Shown here: piece by piece, positions 42,887 to 49,985 of the stretch
Position numbering within the stretch: position 1 is the stretch's first letter
Layout: each line of letters opens with the position of its first letter
Made by a program: the position numbers and the translations under genes
Assembly: GCA_003135055.1 (NCBI GenBank)
Contig: PLDF01000366.1
Span: forward strand, 1 to 49,985
From: Bryobacterales bacterium
GTDB lineage: Bacteria; Acidobacteriota; Terriglobia; Bryobacterales; Bryobacteraceae
Length of the DNA: 49,985 nucleotides
Direction of reading: 5' to 3'
Notes under the pieces: generated by a model
The model's database searches: none
Told to the model about the DNA's origin: nothing
Seen by the model: the letters and a program-made list of their open reading frames with translations, nothing else

Positions 42887-42889
42887 CGC

Positions 42890-43354
42890 TTACGGCGCCG
42901 GTTCGGCGGCTGGCGTTTCGGGCTTGTCCTCAAGCTTGCACATGACCTCGGCTTCGGCCACCAGCACGCCGTCCACGGTGGCGCGGCCGGCCATCTTGGC
43001 GACGTTGCTGCGGCGCTTGACGACGGTCATTTCGAGGCGCAACGTATCGCCCGGCACCACCGGCTTGCGGAAGCGCGCGTTTTCGATGGCCACCAGGAAG
43101 ACCAGTTTCTTATCGCGGTCCGGGATGGATTTCAGCACCAGCACGCCCGCGGTTTGCGCCATCGCCTCGACGATCAAGACTCCGGGCATCACTGGGAAAT
43201 CGGGGAAGTGACCCATGAAGAACGGCTCGTTGACCGTCACGTTCTTGATGCCGACAATGCGCTCGGCCTCCAGCTCGACGATGCGGTCTACCAACAGAAA
43301 CGGGTAGCGATGAGGCAGAATTTCCCTGATCTGGTTGATGTCCAAAATTGCCAT
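42890..43354 (-). CDS. fabZ: 3-hydroxyacyl-ACP dehydratase FabZ
   Basis: 154 residues in a hot-dog fold. It starts MAILDINQIREILPHRYPFL, with the active-site His in GHFPDFPVMPGVLIVEAMAQ and the Glu in the same motif. It dehydrates 3-hydroxyacyl-ACP in fatty acid elongation and competes with LpxA for substrate. A GATAAT hexamer 10 nt before the ATG may be its -10, giving a very short leader. A longer in-frame extension to 43513 is not credible. The C-terminal tail (EDKPETPAAEPAP) is longer than usual. Confidence 0.94.
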   Translation of the reverse strand: MAILDINQIREILPHRYPFLLVDRIVELEAERIVGIKNVTVNEPFFMGHFPDFPVMPGVLIVEAMAQTAGVLVLKSIPDRDKKLVFLVAIENARFRKPVVPGDTLRLEMTVVKRRSNVAKMAGRATVDGVLVAEAEVMCKLEDKPETPAAEPAP

Positions 43355-43417
43355 GGAAGTGGTTATTATCGCACGCGGCGCCTTGCGGGTGAGATAATCG
43401 AGAAGCAGATATTGCCT

Positions 43418-43696
43418 ATGGCGCCGGAGCAACGCTTTCAACAGATCGAAGAGACGCTGTCCAAGAACGCCACAATGCAGCAAGAGACTCAAGGTCAGCT
43501 GCGAGAGACTCAAGTCCTGCTACGGGCTTTAGTGGAGTCGCAATCTCGCACTCAGGCGACCATCTCCGGTCTGGTCGAATCGATTGGCGGCTACGTCGAC
43601 GCCGCCGATGCTCGCATGAAACGCATCGAGGAAAACCTGGATGGCCTAATCCGCGCAATCACCGCGGAACACACCAACGGAAAGAACCGCCATTAG
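43418..43696 (+). CDS. Small coiled-coil protein
   Basis: 92 residues, strongly helical, with Gln/Glu/Leu heptads (QRFQQIEETLSKNATMQQET, ARMKRIEENLDGLIRAI). It is divergent from fabZ, with 63 bp between starts. The family is unknown. A longer in-frame start inside the lpxA region on the opposite strand is an artefact. Confidence 0.55.
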   Translation: MAPEQRFQQIEETLSKNATMQQETQGQLRETQVLLRALVESQSRTQATISGLVESIGGYVDAADARMKRIEENLDGLIRAITAEHTNGKNRH

Positions 43697-43835
43697 GTTA
43701 GCTAAGCTAGTCCGGGCAAGCACGCTGTTCGGCCGCGTCGGGCCAGCCCCTATTCGCGCCTGGCCGGGCAAAGCAGCAATCACCGTGCTCAGCCAGCCAA
43801 AGTGACACAAAGTTACGTAGAATGGAAAATCCGCC
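43697..43835. other. Intergenic region
   Basis: TAGAAT (43818-43823) 12 nt before the next start may be a -10. Nothing else is seen. Confidence 0.3.
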
Positions 43836-44057
43836 ATGATCGAAGTACAATTCCGCCTCGCTATCGGCTTGCCGATCATCGTGGTATTCACTAGTCTCAC
43901 CGTGAGCGTTGTCCCTATCAGCAACCTCAGGCGCGACCTATTACCGGTTCGCGGCGACATTCGCGGCGCCCACAACGGCATTCCCGGCATCCGCGACGAG
44001 ATGCGCGAGATCCGCTCCGATATTAAGCTGTTAATCGACCTCTTCAGCCGGAAGTAG
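43836..44057 (+). CDS. Small membrane-anchored coiled-coil protein
   Basis: 73 residues: one TM (FRLAIGLPIIVVFTSLTVSV) followed by a charged helix (GIRDEMREIRSDIKLLIDLF). It ends 24 nt before the M20 peptidase gene. The resemblance in size and helical style to the gene at 43418 suggests they may belong to the same family. No function can be assigned. Confidence 0.5.
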   Translation: MIEVQFRLAIGLPIIVVFTSLTVSVVPISNLRRDLLPVRGDIRGAHNGIPGIRDEMREIRSDIKLLIDLFSRK

Positions 44058-44081
44058 CAAGCGCCCACAAGCCGGCCAGCC

Positions 44082-45233
44082 GTGGATTCCATCCTCTCCC
44101 ACATTCGCGCACGCCAGGACGCCACGGTGGCGCTCATCCGCCAGTTCGTGGAATGCGAATCGCCGAGCGACAACCAAGCCGCCGTGAACCGCTTCGTGGA
44201 GCTGGTCGCCGATACCGTGGCTCCCTTCGCACGCGCGAAAACCGTTTCCGGCGGCAAGTTCGGCAAGCATCTGGTCTGCGAGATGCAACTCCCTGGCGGC
44301 AGGAAGCGCGGGCGGATTCTCGCGCTCGCTCACTCCGATACCGTCTGGCCTATGGGCACGCTGCGCAGCATGACCTTCCGCCAAGCCGATGGGCGCCTTT
44401 GGGGACCGGGCGTGCTCGATATGAAAGCCGGCATCGCGTTTTTCATTTTCGCGGCGCAGGCGCTGCGCGAGCTCGATATCGCCGTGCCGCACAAAGTCGC
44501 GCTGCAGGTCAATTCGGATGAAGAAGTGGGCAGCGAATCGTCGCGTGCGCTAACCGAGAAGAACGCCGCGCGCAGCCAGGCGGTCCTGGTATTGGAGCCC
44601 GGCACGGGCCTTGCGGGAAAACTGAAAACGGCGCGCAAAGGCGTGGGCGGTTTCACCGTTACCGTGCGCGGGCGCGCATCGCACGCGGGCGTGGATTTTC
44701 AGGCGGGCGCGAGCGCCATCGTGGAGCTCTCGCGTCAGATCGAACGTATCGCGCAGTTCGTGAATCCGGAGCGCGGCATCACGGTGAATCCCGGCGTCAT
44801 CTCGGGCGGGACGCGGTCGAACGTGGTGGCTGCCGAAGCCAACGCCCAGATCGACATTCGCGTGCTACGCTTGAAAGACGCCCCGGCTTTAGAACGCAAA
44901 TTCCGCGCTCTTCGACCCTTCGACAAGCGATGTTCCATCGAGGTGACTGGCGGTTTGAACCGTCCTCCCATGGAACGCTCGGCTGGTATCGCGCGCCTCT
45001 ACCGCACGGCGCAAAAGCTGGCGCGCGAGTTGGGCGTGGAGACGGAAGAATCCCTGACCGGGGGCGGTTCGGACGGCAATTTCACGGCCGCGATGGGCGT
45101 GCCCACTCTGGACGGCCTGGGCGCGGTGGGCGAGGGCGCGCACGCGGTCAACGAGAGCATTCTGGTGGACCGGATCGCCGACCGGACAGCGCTGCTGGCG
45201 AAGTTGCTGGCGGCTCCCCTCCCGGGCGCGTAA
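44082..45233 (+). CDS. M20 family peptidase (glutamate carboxypeptidase-like)
   Basis: 383 residues from GTG. Zinc ligands are H in LAHSDTVWP, D in GVLDMKAG, EE in SDEEVGSES, E in VLEPGTG and H in GEGAHAVNE. The dimerisation domain is at about 180-290 (GFTVTVRGRASHAGVDFQAG). The pattern is that of carboxypeptidase G2-type enzymes that release C-terminal Glu or related amino acids. No signal peptide, so it is probably cytoplasmic. Substrate uncertain. Confidence 0.92.
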   Translation: MDSILSHIRARQDATVALIRQFVECESPSDNQAAVNRFVELVADTVAPFARAKTVSGGKFGKHLVCEMQLPGGRKRGRILALAHSDTVWPMGTLRSMTFRQADGRLWGPGVLDMKAGIAFFIFAAQALRELDIAVPHKVALQVNSDEEVGSESSRALTEKNAARSQAVLVLEPGTGLAGKLKTARKGVGGFTVTVRGRASHAGVDFQAGASAIVELSRQIERIAQFVNPERGITVNPGVISGGTRSNVVAAEANAQIDIRVLRLKDAPALERKFRALRPFDKRCSIEVTGGLNRPPMERSAGIARLYRTAQKLARELGVETEESLTGGGSDGNFTAAMGVPTLDGLGAVGEGAHAVNESILVDRIADRTALLAKLLAAPLPGA

Positions 45234-45286
45234 GAAATCGCACGTAGTCCGGTAAAGCGGCATGGCGCATCGGCCGATATGATTGC

Positions 45287-45625
45287 ATGGACGAACGCAG
45301 AGTCGAACCCCGCATGATGTGCGCCGACATGGTGGAGGTTTTTTGGAGAGACCGCGCCGGCAAGCGATGCCACGCCATGGCATTGCTCGAAGACATCGCG
45401 GCATCCGGGGCGTGTTTGCAATTTGAAACGCCCGTACCGATAGGCGCGGTGGTGGAATGGCAGTCGCCCAAGCTGGAGTTCAGGGGAACAGTACGTTATT
45501 GCGTGTACCGCGAGATCGGTTATTTCGTGGGGGTAGAGTTCATGGAAGCGAGTAAGTGGTCGAAGAGCGTCTACCGGCCGCAGCACCTGTTCGATCCGCG
45601 GAGGCTGGAACGGAAAGTGTCGTAA
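45287..45625 (+). CDS. PilZ domain protein
   Basis: 112 residues, a single PilZ domain. The c-di-GMP-binding signature RxxxR is in DERRVEPRMM, and the D/NxSxxG-like motif is DIAASGACLQF. The C-terminal strand GYFVGVEFMEAS fits the fold. It may sense c-di-GMP to control motility or polysaccharide synthesis. No partner is adjacent. Confidence 0.85.
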   Translation: MDERRVEPRMMCADMVEVFWRDRAGKRCHAMALLEDIAASGACLQFETPVPIGAVVEWQSPKLEFRGTVRYCVYREIGYFVGVEFMEASKWSKSVYRPQHLFDPRRLERKVS

Positions 45626-45684
45626 TCACGAAACGAAGCGCGTTCACACGATTGTGAACGCTGCACGCACGAGTGCGTGCGCCA

Positions 45685-46374
45685 CTACTTGACCGCTAAC
45701 CAGGCCAGAAACAGGCCGTCCGGCTCCACATCTTCCCAGTAGGAGATAAACCGGCTCTCCACGCTCCGGCAGTGCCGGCCCAGCAACTGCTCCAGCTCTT
45801 TGCGCGTGAACCAGCGCTCCCACTCCGGCGTTTCAAAGCGTCCCCAGTGCTCGGCGTTCTTGTCGATAATCGCGATCCGCCCGCCCGGTTTCACCACACG
45901 GCACATCTCGCTCACCGCACGGCCGGTCTCCACCGCGTGCTCCAGCGATTCGGTGGCGTAGGCGCCGTCGAAGAACCCGTCTTCAAACGGCAGCTCCGTC
46001 ATGTACCCGGCCCGCGTGTGAATGCCCTCGGGAACGAAACGCAGCATCTCCGGCGAAATATCGAGGCCCCACAATTCCGCGGCGGGCTCGTGCTCGCGAA
46101 GGATGCGCGCGAAACGGCCTTTGCCGCAGCCCACATCGAGCACACGCTTGCCGCGCAGATCGCCCAAGTGCTCGCGAATCAGCTTGACGTGATAAATGCG
46201 CGGATCGATAGTCGCCGGAAAGTGCTCGTCGTCGCGCGAGGATTCGTCGAACGAGGCTTGAATGCGCGCGCGCAATTCCGGCGTAAGCGGCGCAGGCGTA
46301 AGCTGCGTGGGCGTAACCTGCGCGGGTACAACCTGGGCAACCGCCGGCTTCGCGAATAAACGTTTCCAGTTCAA
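45685..46374 (-). CDS. SAM-dependent methyltransferase
   Basis: 229 residues starting at TTG 46374, which overlaps the stop of the phosphofructokinase gene. Class I methyltransferase motifs are GKRVLDVGCGKGRFARIL (SAM loop), LWGLDISPEML and FDGAYATESLEHAVE. A Pro/Thr-rich repeat (VTPTQLTPAPLTPELR) precedes the domain. No substrate motif is visible; methylation of a small molecule or lipid is possible. An upstream ATG at 46773 runs antisense through the kinase gene and was rejected. Confidence 0.82.
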   Translation of the reverse strand: MNWKRLFAKPAVAQVVPAQVTPTQLTPAPLTPELRARIQASFDESSRDDEHFPATIDPRIYHVKLIREHLGDLRGKRVLDVGCGKGRFARILREHEPAAELWGLDISPEMLRFVPEGIHTRAGYMTELPFEDGFFDGAYATESLEHAVETGRAVSEMCRVVKPGGRIAIIDKNAEHWGRFETPEWERWFTRKELEQLLGRHCRSVESRFISYWEDVEPDGLFLAWLAVK

Positions 46375-47561
46375 AGTCCGGAGTGGGTAAGGAAGATCGG
46401 CAGCCCGGCCTTCTTGTCGTAGGTCGGCCGGTAGCGCTCTTTGTTGTACATGATGTCGATTTCCACCTTGCGCGGCCCCAGCGCCGAGTCGGGGATTTTG
46501 GTCAGCGCGTAGCATCCGTTCTGAATCGCGGTCATCAGGCCGTGCTTGCCTTCCTTGATCGCGTCGAGCGCCATGCCGGCGAAGGTGGAGGCCACCATGC
46601 GGTCCACAAAATCGGCGCTGCCGGAGCGCAGATCGTAGGTGAGGTCGCTGACAATGGTCTCTTCGCCCGTGGCGCGTTTGATTTCGCTGCTCAGATCTTC
46701 GGCCACGCTCATCTTCTTGCGGTGCCCGAATCCGTCGGGCTCGCCGTATTCCTTCACCGTATAGCCTTCCCACTCGGCGCCCTCGGAGAGGATCACCAGC
46801 GAGTAGTTACTCGGGTTGTTGCGCTTGTCCGTCATCACCAGGTCGATCAGTTTTTCCAGGTTGACCTTGTATTCGGGAATGCAGCAGCGCACCGAGGTGA
46901 CGTACGCGGTGTAGAGCGCCGTATAACCCGCGTCGCGGCCGAACACGCGGAAGATGCCGATGCGCTCGTGCGAGCCGACGGTGGTGCGCTGCCGCTCGAT
47001 GGCGTCCATGGCGCGCGTGATGGCGGTGGAAAATCCGATGCAGTACTCGGTGTTATGCACGTCGTTATCCATGGTCTTGGGCACGGCGATGACGCGCATG
47101 CCCTGCCGGTCTAGATCGGCCGCATAGCTCAGCGTATCGTCGCCGCCGATGGCGATCAGATAATCGAGCCCGATGGTCTCGATATTCTTCAGCACCGCCG
47201 AAGTGACATCATAGGCCGCCGTGGTGACGCCCTTTTTGGTGAACTCCTTCTTGGGAAACTCCTGGCCTTCGAGCACGGGCGGAATCTTGGCCATCTTCGC
47301 CGGGTTGGTGCGCGAGCTATGCAGGTAGGTGCCCCCGGTGCGGTCGATGGTGCGGGTATTTTCGCGATTGAGCGGCTGTATGTAGCGCGCGCGGCTGCCC
47401 GGGTCCTGCAGGTTGACATGCGTGAGGCCTTCCCAGCCGCGCCGGATGCCGATGACTTCGCACCCCACTTCGCCGCCGCGATAGACCACAGTCTTGATTA
47501 CGGAATTGAGCCCGGGAACATCGCCGCCGCCCGTGAGGATGCCGATACGCTTCATGGACAT
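46371..47561 (-). CDS. pfp: 6-phosphofructokinase, probably pyrophosphate-dependent
   Basis: The family signature is plain: MKRIGILTGGGDVPGLNSVI, ERIGIFRVFGRDAGYTALY. Counted from MKR (start 47555), D140 in GGDDT and K160 in PKTMDND replace the two glycines that allow ATP in E. coli PfkA (positions 104 and 124), which is the pattern of PPi-dependent enzymes. It phosphorylates fructose 6-phosphate, reversibly if PPi is used. The first ATG after the TATAAT box is at 47561. The protein is longer (about 394) than PfkA (320), with extra residues about 85-110 and a C-terminal extension. Confidence 0.9.
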   Translation of the reverse strand: MSMKRIGILTGGGDVPGLNSVIKTVVYRGGEVGCEVIGIRRGWEGLTHVNLQDPGSRARYIQPLNRENTRTIDRTGGTYLHSSRTNPAKMAKIPPVLEGQEFPKKEFTKKGVTTAAYDVTSAVLKNIETIGLDYLIAIGGDDTLSYAADLDRQGMRVIAVPKTMDNDVHNTEYCIGFSTAITRAMDAIERQRTTVGSHERIGIFRVFGRDAGYTALYTAYVTSVRCCIPEYKVNLEKLIDLVMTDKRNNPSNYSLVILSEGAEWEGYTVKEYGEPDGFGHRKKMSVAEDLSSEIKRATGEETIVSDLTYDLRSGSADFVDRMVASTFAGMALDAIKEGKHGLMTAIQNGCYALTKIPDSALGPRKVEIDIMYNKERYRPTYDKKAGLPIFLTHSGL

Positions 47562-47570
47562 GGAAGATCC

Positions 47571-47576
47571 ATTATA
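47571..47576 (-). promoter_or_regulatory. -10 box of the phosphofructokinase gene
   Basis: Perfect TATAAT on the minus strand, ending 9 nt before ATG 47561. The leader would be only a few bases. There is no Shine-Dalgarno before this ATG, while the ATG at 47555 lies 6 nt further in. Confidence 0.5.
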
Positions 47577-47615
47577 AGCGCGGCCGAACACGTGGCGCAC
47601 GCACTCACTTGGTCT

Positions 47616-47621
47616 TACAAT
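47616..47621 (+). promoter_or_regulatory. -10 box of the beta-lactamase/NamZ fusion gene
   Basis: TACAAT ends exactly 6 nt before ATG 47628. No ribosome-binding site is present. It is divergent from the phosphofructokinase promoter, with 40 bp between the two -10 boxes. Confidence 0.5.
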
Positions 47622-47627
47622 TGATAC

Positions 47628-49952
47628 ATGAAGTTCCTCTGGTGCGCCGTCCTGGCCGCCACGCTCTCAGCCCAGACCTTCTCCGGCGCCGCGGCCATCG
47701 ACGATACCCTTGCGCAAGCCATCGCCCAAAAGCGCCTCCCTGGAGCGGTGCTGATTGTCGGCCACAACGGCCAGGTTGTCTACCGCAAAGCCTATGGCGA
47801 CCGGGCACTGGTCCCGCAAACCGAGCCCATGACGCTCGATACCGTCTTCGACCTCGCCTCATTGACCAAGGTGATCGCAACCACTTCCTCGCTGATGAAG
47901 CTCTTCGAGCAGGGCAAGTTCCAACTGAACGAAAAAATCACCCGATACATTCCCGAATTTCAAAACGGAAAAAGCGACATCACCATCCGCAATCTCTTCA
48001 CGCACTTTTCCGGACTCAAGCCCGACGTGCCTCTCACCCTGCCGTGGACCGGCTACGAAACCGGCATCCGCCTCGCCTGTACCGATCCGCCCGCCGGCCC
48101 GCCGGGCGCACGCTACGTCTATAGCGACATCAATTTCATCCTGCTCGGCGAGCTGGTTCATCGCCTCAGCGGCCAGATGCTCAACGACTACGCGCGCGAG
48201 AACGTCTTCCAGCCGCTGCACATGAACACCACGACGTTTCTGCCGCCCGCCTCCTGGATTCCCCGCATCGCGCCTACCGAGCGCCTCGCGGCCACCGGCG
48301 TCCCTTTGCGCGGCGTGGTTCACGACCCCACCGCGCGCAACATGGGCGGCGTCGCCGGACACGCCGGGCTCTTCTCAACGGCCGACGACCTGGCCCGCTT
48401 CGCGCAAATGATGATCGATGGCGGCGAGCTCGATGGCGTCCGCCTCTTCAATCCGCTCACCGTCCGGAAGTTTACCGAGCCGCAAAGTCCGCCCGACCAG
48501 GCCATTTTGCGCGGCCTGGGCTGGGACATCGATTCGCCCCTTTCGGGCAACCGCGGCGAGTTGTTCCCCATCGGCTCTTTCGGCCACACCGGCTTCACCG
48601 GAACGTCCATCTGGATCGACCCATCCACCAAAACCTACGTCATTCTGCTAGCCAACAGCGTGCACCCCAACGCGCGCCCCGCTCTCACGCCGGTGCGCTC
48701 GAAGGTGGCCACCATCGCGGCCGCATCGGTGGGAATCGCGGTGCAGGGCCTGACCCTCACCGGCTACAATGAAACCTTCACCGCCGCCGGCGTTCACCGC
48801 GACATCGGCCGTAATGCCAAAACACTTACCGGCCTCGATGTTCTGGTGGCGAATGGCTTCGAGCCGCTGCAAGGCAAGCGCGTCGGCCTCATCACCAATC
48901 AGACCGGCCTCGATAGCCAGGGCCGCCGCAATATCGATCTGATGCGCAAGGCCGGCGTCAAACTCGCCGCGCTGTTTTCGCCCGAACACGGCTTCGGAGG
49001 CAAGGAAGACCGGCCCGGAATTCAGGATGCTACAGACTACGCAACGGATCTCAAAATCTTCAGCCTCTACGGCGCGACGCTGCGTCCAACGCCCGAGATG
49101 CTGCGCGGCATCGACGCCCTGGTGTTCGACATTCAGGACGTGGGCGCCCGGTTTTACACCTATGAAACCACCATGGCGTACGCCATGGAAGCCGCAGCCA
49201 AGGCAGGCATCGCGTACTACGTTCTGGACCGCCCTAACCCCATCACCGGAACCCACGTCGAAGGTCCGCTGCTCGATGCCGGGAACACGTCGTTCGTGGG
49301 CTACCGGGCTGGTTTGCCCGTGCGCCACGGCATGACCATGGGAGAGTTGGCGCAACTTTACAACAGTGAAAACAAGATCGGCGCGAACCTTACCGTGGTC
49401 CGCATGACGGATTGGAATCGCGGCGATTGGTTCGATTCCACCGATCTCCCCTGGACCAATCCCTCGCCCAACATGCGCAGCCTGAAAGCCGCCACGCTCT
49501 ATCCCGGCCTGTGCCTCTTGGAATTCGCCAAGAACTACTCGGTGGGCCGCGGAACCGACGCGCCGTTCGAGCAGACCGGCGCCGATTTCATCGGCGGCCG
49601 CGAGTTGGCGGGGTATCTCAACGCGCGCCAGATCCCCGGCGTGCGCGTTTATCCCACCAGTTTCACGCCCGCCGAATCGAACTTCAAAGGCGTGCGCATA
49701 GAAGGCGTGCGCTTTGAGCTGGTGAACCGCGACCTTTTCGATTCCACGCGCCTGGGCCTGGAAGTAGCCGCGGCCATCCAAAAGCTGTACCCCGGCAAGA
49801 TGGATTTCGCCGGCGGCGCCAAACTGATCGGCGGTAACGATGCCATCCGCCGCCTCGCGGCTGGCGAAGATCCACGCACCATTGAGGAAAGCTTCGCCAC
49901 GCAGGTAACGGAATTCGTACAACTGCGCGCGAAGTACCTGCTCTATCCCTGA
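47628..49952 (+). CDS. Fusion of class C beta-lactamase-like serine hydrolase and NamZ (DUF1343)
   Basis: 774 residues with a signal peptide (MKFLWCAVLAATLSAQT). Residues 20-375 are a penicillin-binding/beta-lactamase domain: SxxK at S78-LT-K81, Y165-S-D167 in place of YxN, and GHTGFTG as the KTG-like motif. The rest (about 395-774) is the DUF1343 domain with VGLITNQTGL, LFSPEHGFGG and DIQDVGARFYTY. DUF1343 includes NamZ, the exo-beta-N-acetylmuramidase. The two activities could act together on peptidoglycan stems and glycan ends in the periplasm. It ends 33 bp from the window edge with a clean stop. Confidence 0.9.
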   Translation: MKFLWCAVLAATLSAQTFSGAAAIDDTLAQAIAQKRLPGAVLIVGHNGQVVYRKAYGDRALVPQTEPMTLDTVFDLASLTKVIATTSSLMKLFEQGKFQLNEKITRYIPEFQNGKSDITIRNLFTHFSGLKPDVPLTLPWTGYETGIRLACTDPPAGPPGARYVYSDINFILLGELVHRLSGQMLNDYARENVFQPLHMNTTTFLPPASWIPRIAPTERLAATGVPLRGVVHDPTARNMGGVAGHAGLFSTADDLARFAQMMIDGGELDGVRLFNPLTVRKFTEPQSPPDQAILRGLGWDIDSPLSGNRGELFPIGSFGHTGFTGTSIWIDPSTKTYVILLANSVHPNARPALTPVRSKVATIAAASVGIAVQGLTLTGYNETFTAAGVHRDIGRNAKTLTGLDVLVANGFEPLQGKRVGLITNQTGLDSQGRRNIDLMRKAGVKLAALFSPEHGFGGKEDRPGIQDATDYATDLKIFSLYGATLRPTPEMLRGIDALVFDIQDVGARFYTYETTMAYAMEAAAKAGIAYYVLDRPNPITGTHVEGPLLDAGNTSFVGYRAGLPVRHGMTMGELAQLYNSENKIGANLTVVRMTDWNRGDWFDSTDLPWTNPSPNMRSLKAATLYPGLCLLEFAKNYSVGRGTDAPFEQTGADFIGGRELAGYLNARQIPGVRVYPTSFTPAESNFKGVRIEGVRFELVNRDLFDSTRLGLEVAAAIQKLYPGKMDFAGGAKLIGGNDAIRRLAAGEDPRTIEESFATQVTEFVQLRAKYLLYP

Positions 49953-49985
49953 ATGCGTCTCGTCCAGTAGGGCGGACCCCCTGGT

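Noticed and set aside
45685..46773. Extended methyltransferase start
   Set aside because: The extra 130 residues lie in another frame of the phosphofructokinase gene and are low-complexity basic sequence.

Overview
The window looks like a chromosomal segment of a soil-type Acidobacteriota, probably near Solibacter/Bryobacter. It is GC-rich. It carries several large MacB/FtsX-like 'ADOP' permeases with PadR-type regulators, a remnant of the acidobacterial TIGR03435 family, and many small PIN-type toxin-antitoxin pairs, all typical of that phylum. This assignment is inferred from gene content; there is no rRNA or tRNA in the window.

Layout. 1-5.9 kb: a DAC-like (DACNV) sensor protein, a PadR regulator with a clear promoter/operator, a decayed duplicated stretch, a CPBP membrane protease with a DUF4159 partner, and a truncated ADOP permease cut by a hairpin repeat. 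5.9-11.5 kb: a complete fdnGHI-fdhE-like operon for respiratory formate dehydrogenase; its catalytic subunit is a selenoprotein with an in-frame UGA at 6551-6553. 11.6-18.1 kb: a YCII protein, a TrpB2-type tryptophan synthase beta chain, a TrmO-like tRNA methyltransferase, a LexA-type winged-helix protein, and a secreted protein with a C-terminal SUMF1/FGE-type domain. 18.1-23.7 kb: gene debris (TIGR03435 and transposase remnants), a nucleotidyltransferase two-gene module and an intact ADOP permease. 23.7-33.4 kb: a secreted beta-propeller, two PIN-domain toxin-antitoxin modules, an aminotransferase broken by two frameshifts, Ada, a double-DUF507 protein, a metalloprotease-like gene with an in-frame stop, and a hybrid histidine kinase. 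33.5-41.7 kb: an NtrY/NtrX-like two-component pair, a family-level unknown, a PadR pseudogene and a second ADOP permease. 41.8-50 kb: fabZ-lpxA (outer-membrane lipid A), small coiled-coil proteins, an M20 peptidase, a PilZ protein, a PPi-type phosphofructokinase followed by an overlapping methyltransferase, and a beta-lactamase/NamZ fusion.

Themes. (1) Formate oxidation in the periplasm through a Tat-exported selenoenzyme links this organism to selenocysteine machinery that must lie elsewhere in the genome. (2) Seven unrelated genes have a -10 hexamer ending exactly 6-7 nt before the start codon and no Shine-Dalgarno, which points to leaderless mRNAs. (3) Short hairpin repeats of the GGACAGRC/GYCTGTCC type occur between genes throughout and mark the break points of two truncated genes. 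(4) Gene decay is unusually visible: two ADOP/PadR loci, a transposase, an aminotransferase, a peptidase and a vapC-like toxin are damaged. Some of these single-base lesions could be assembly errors.
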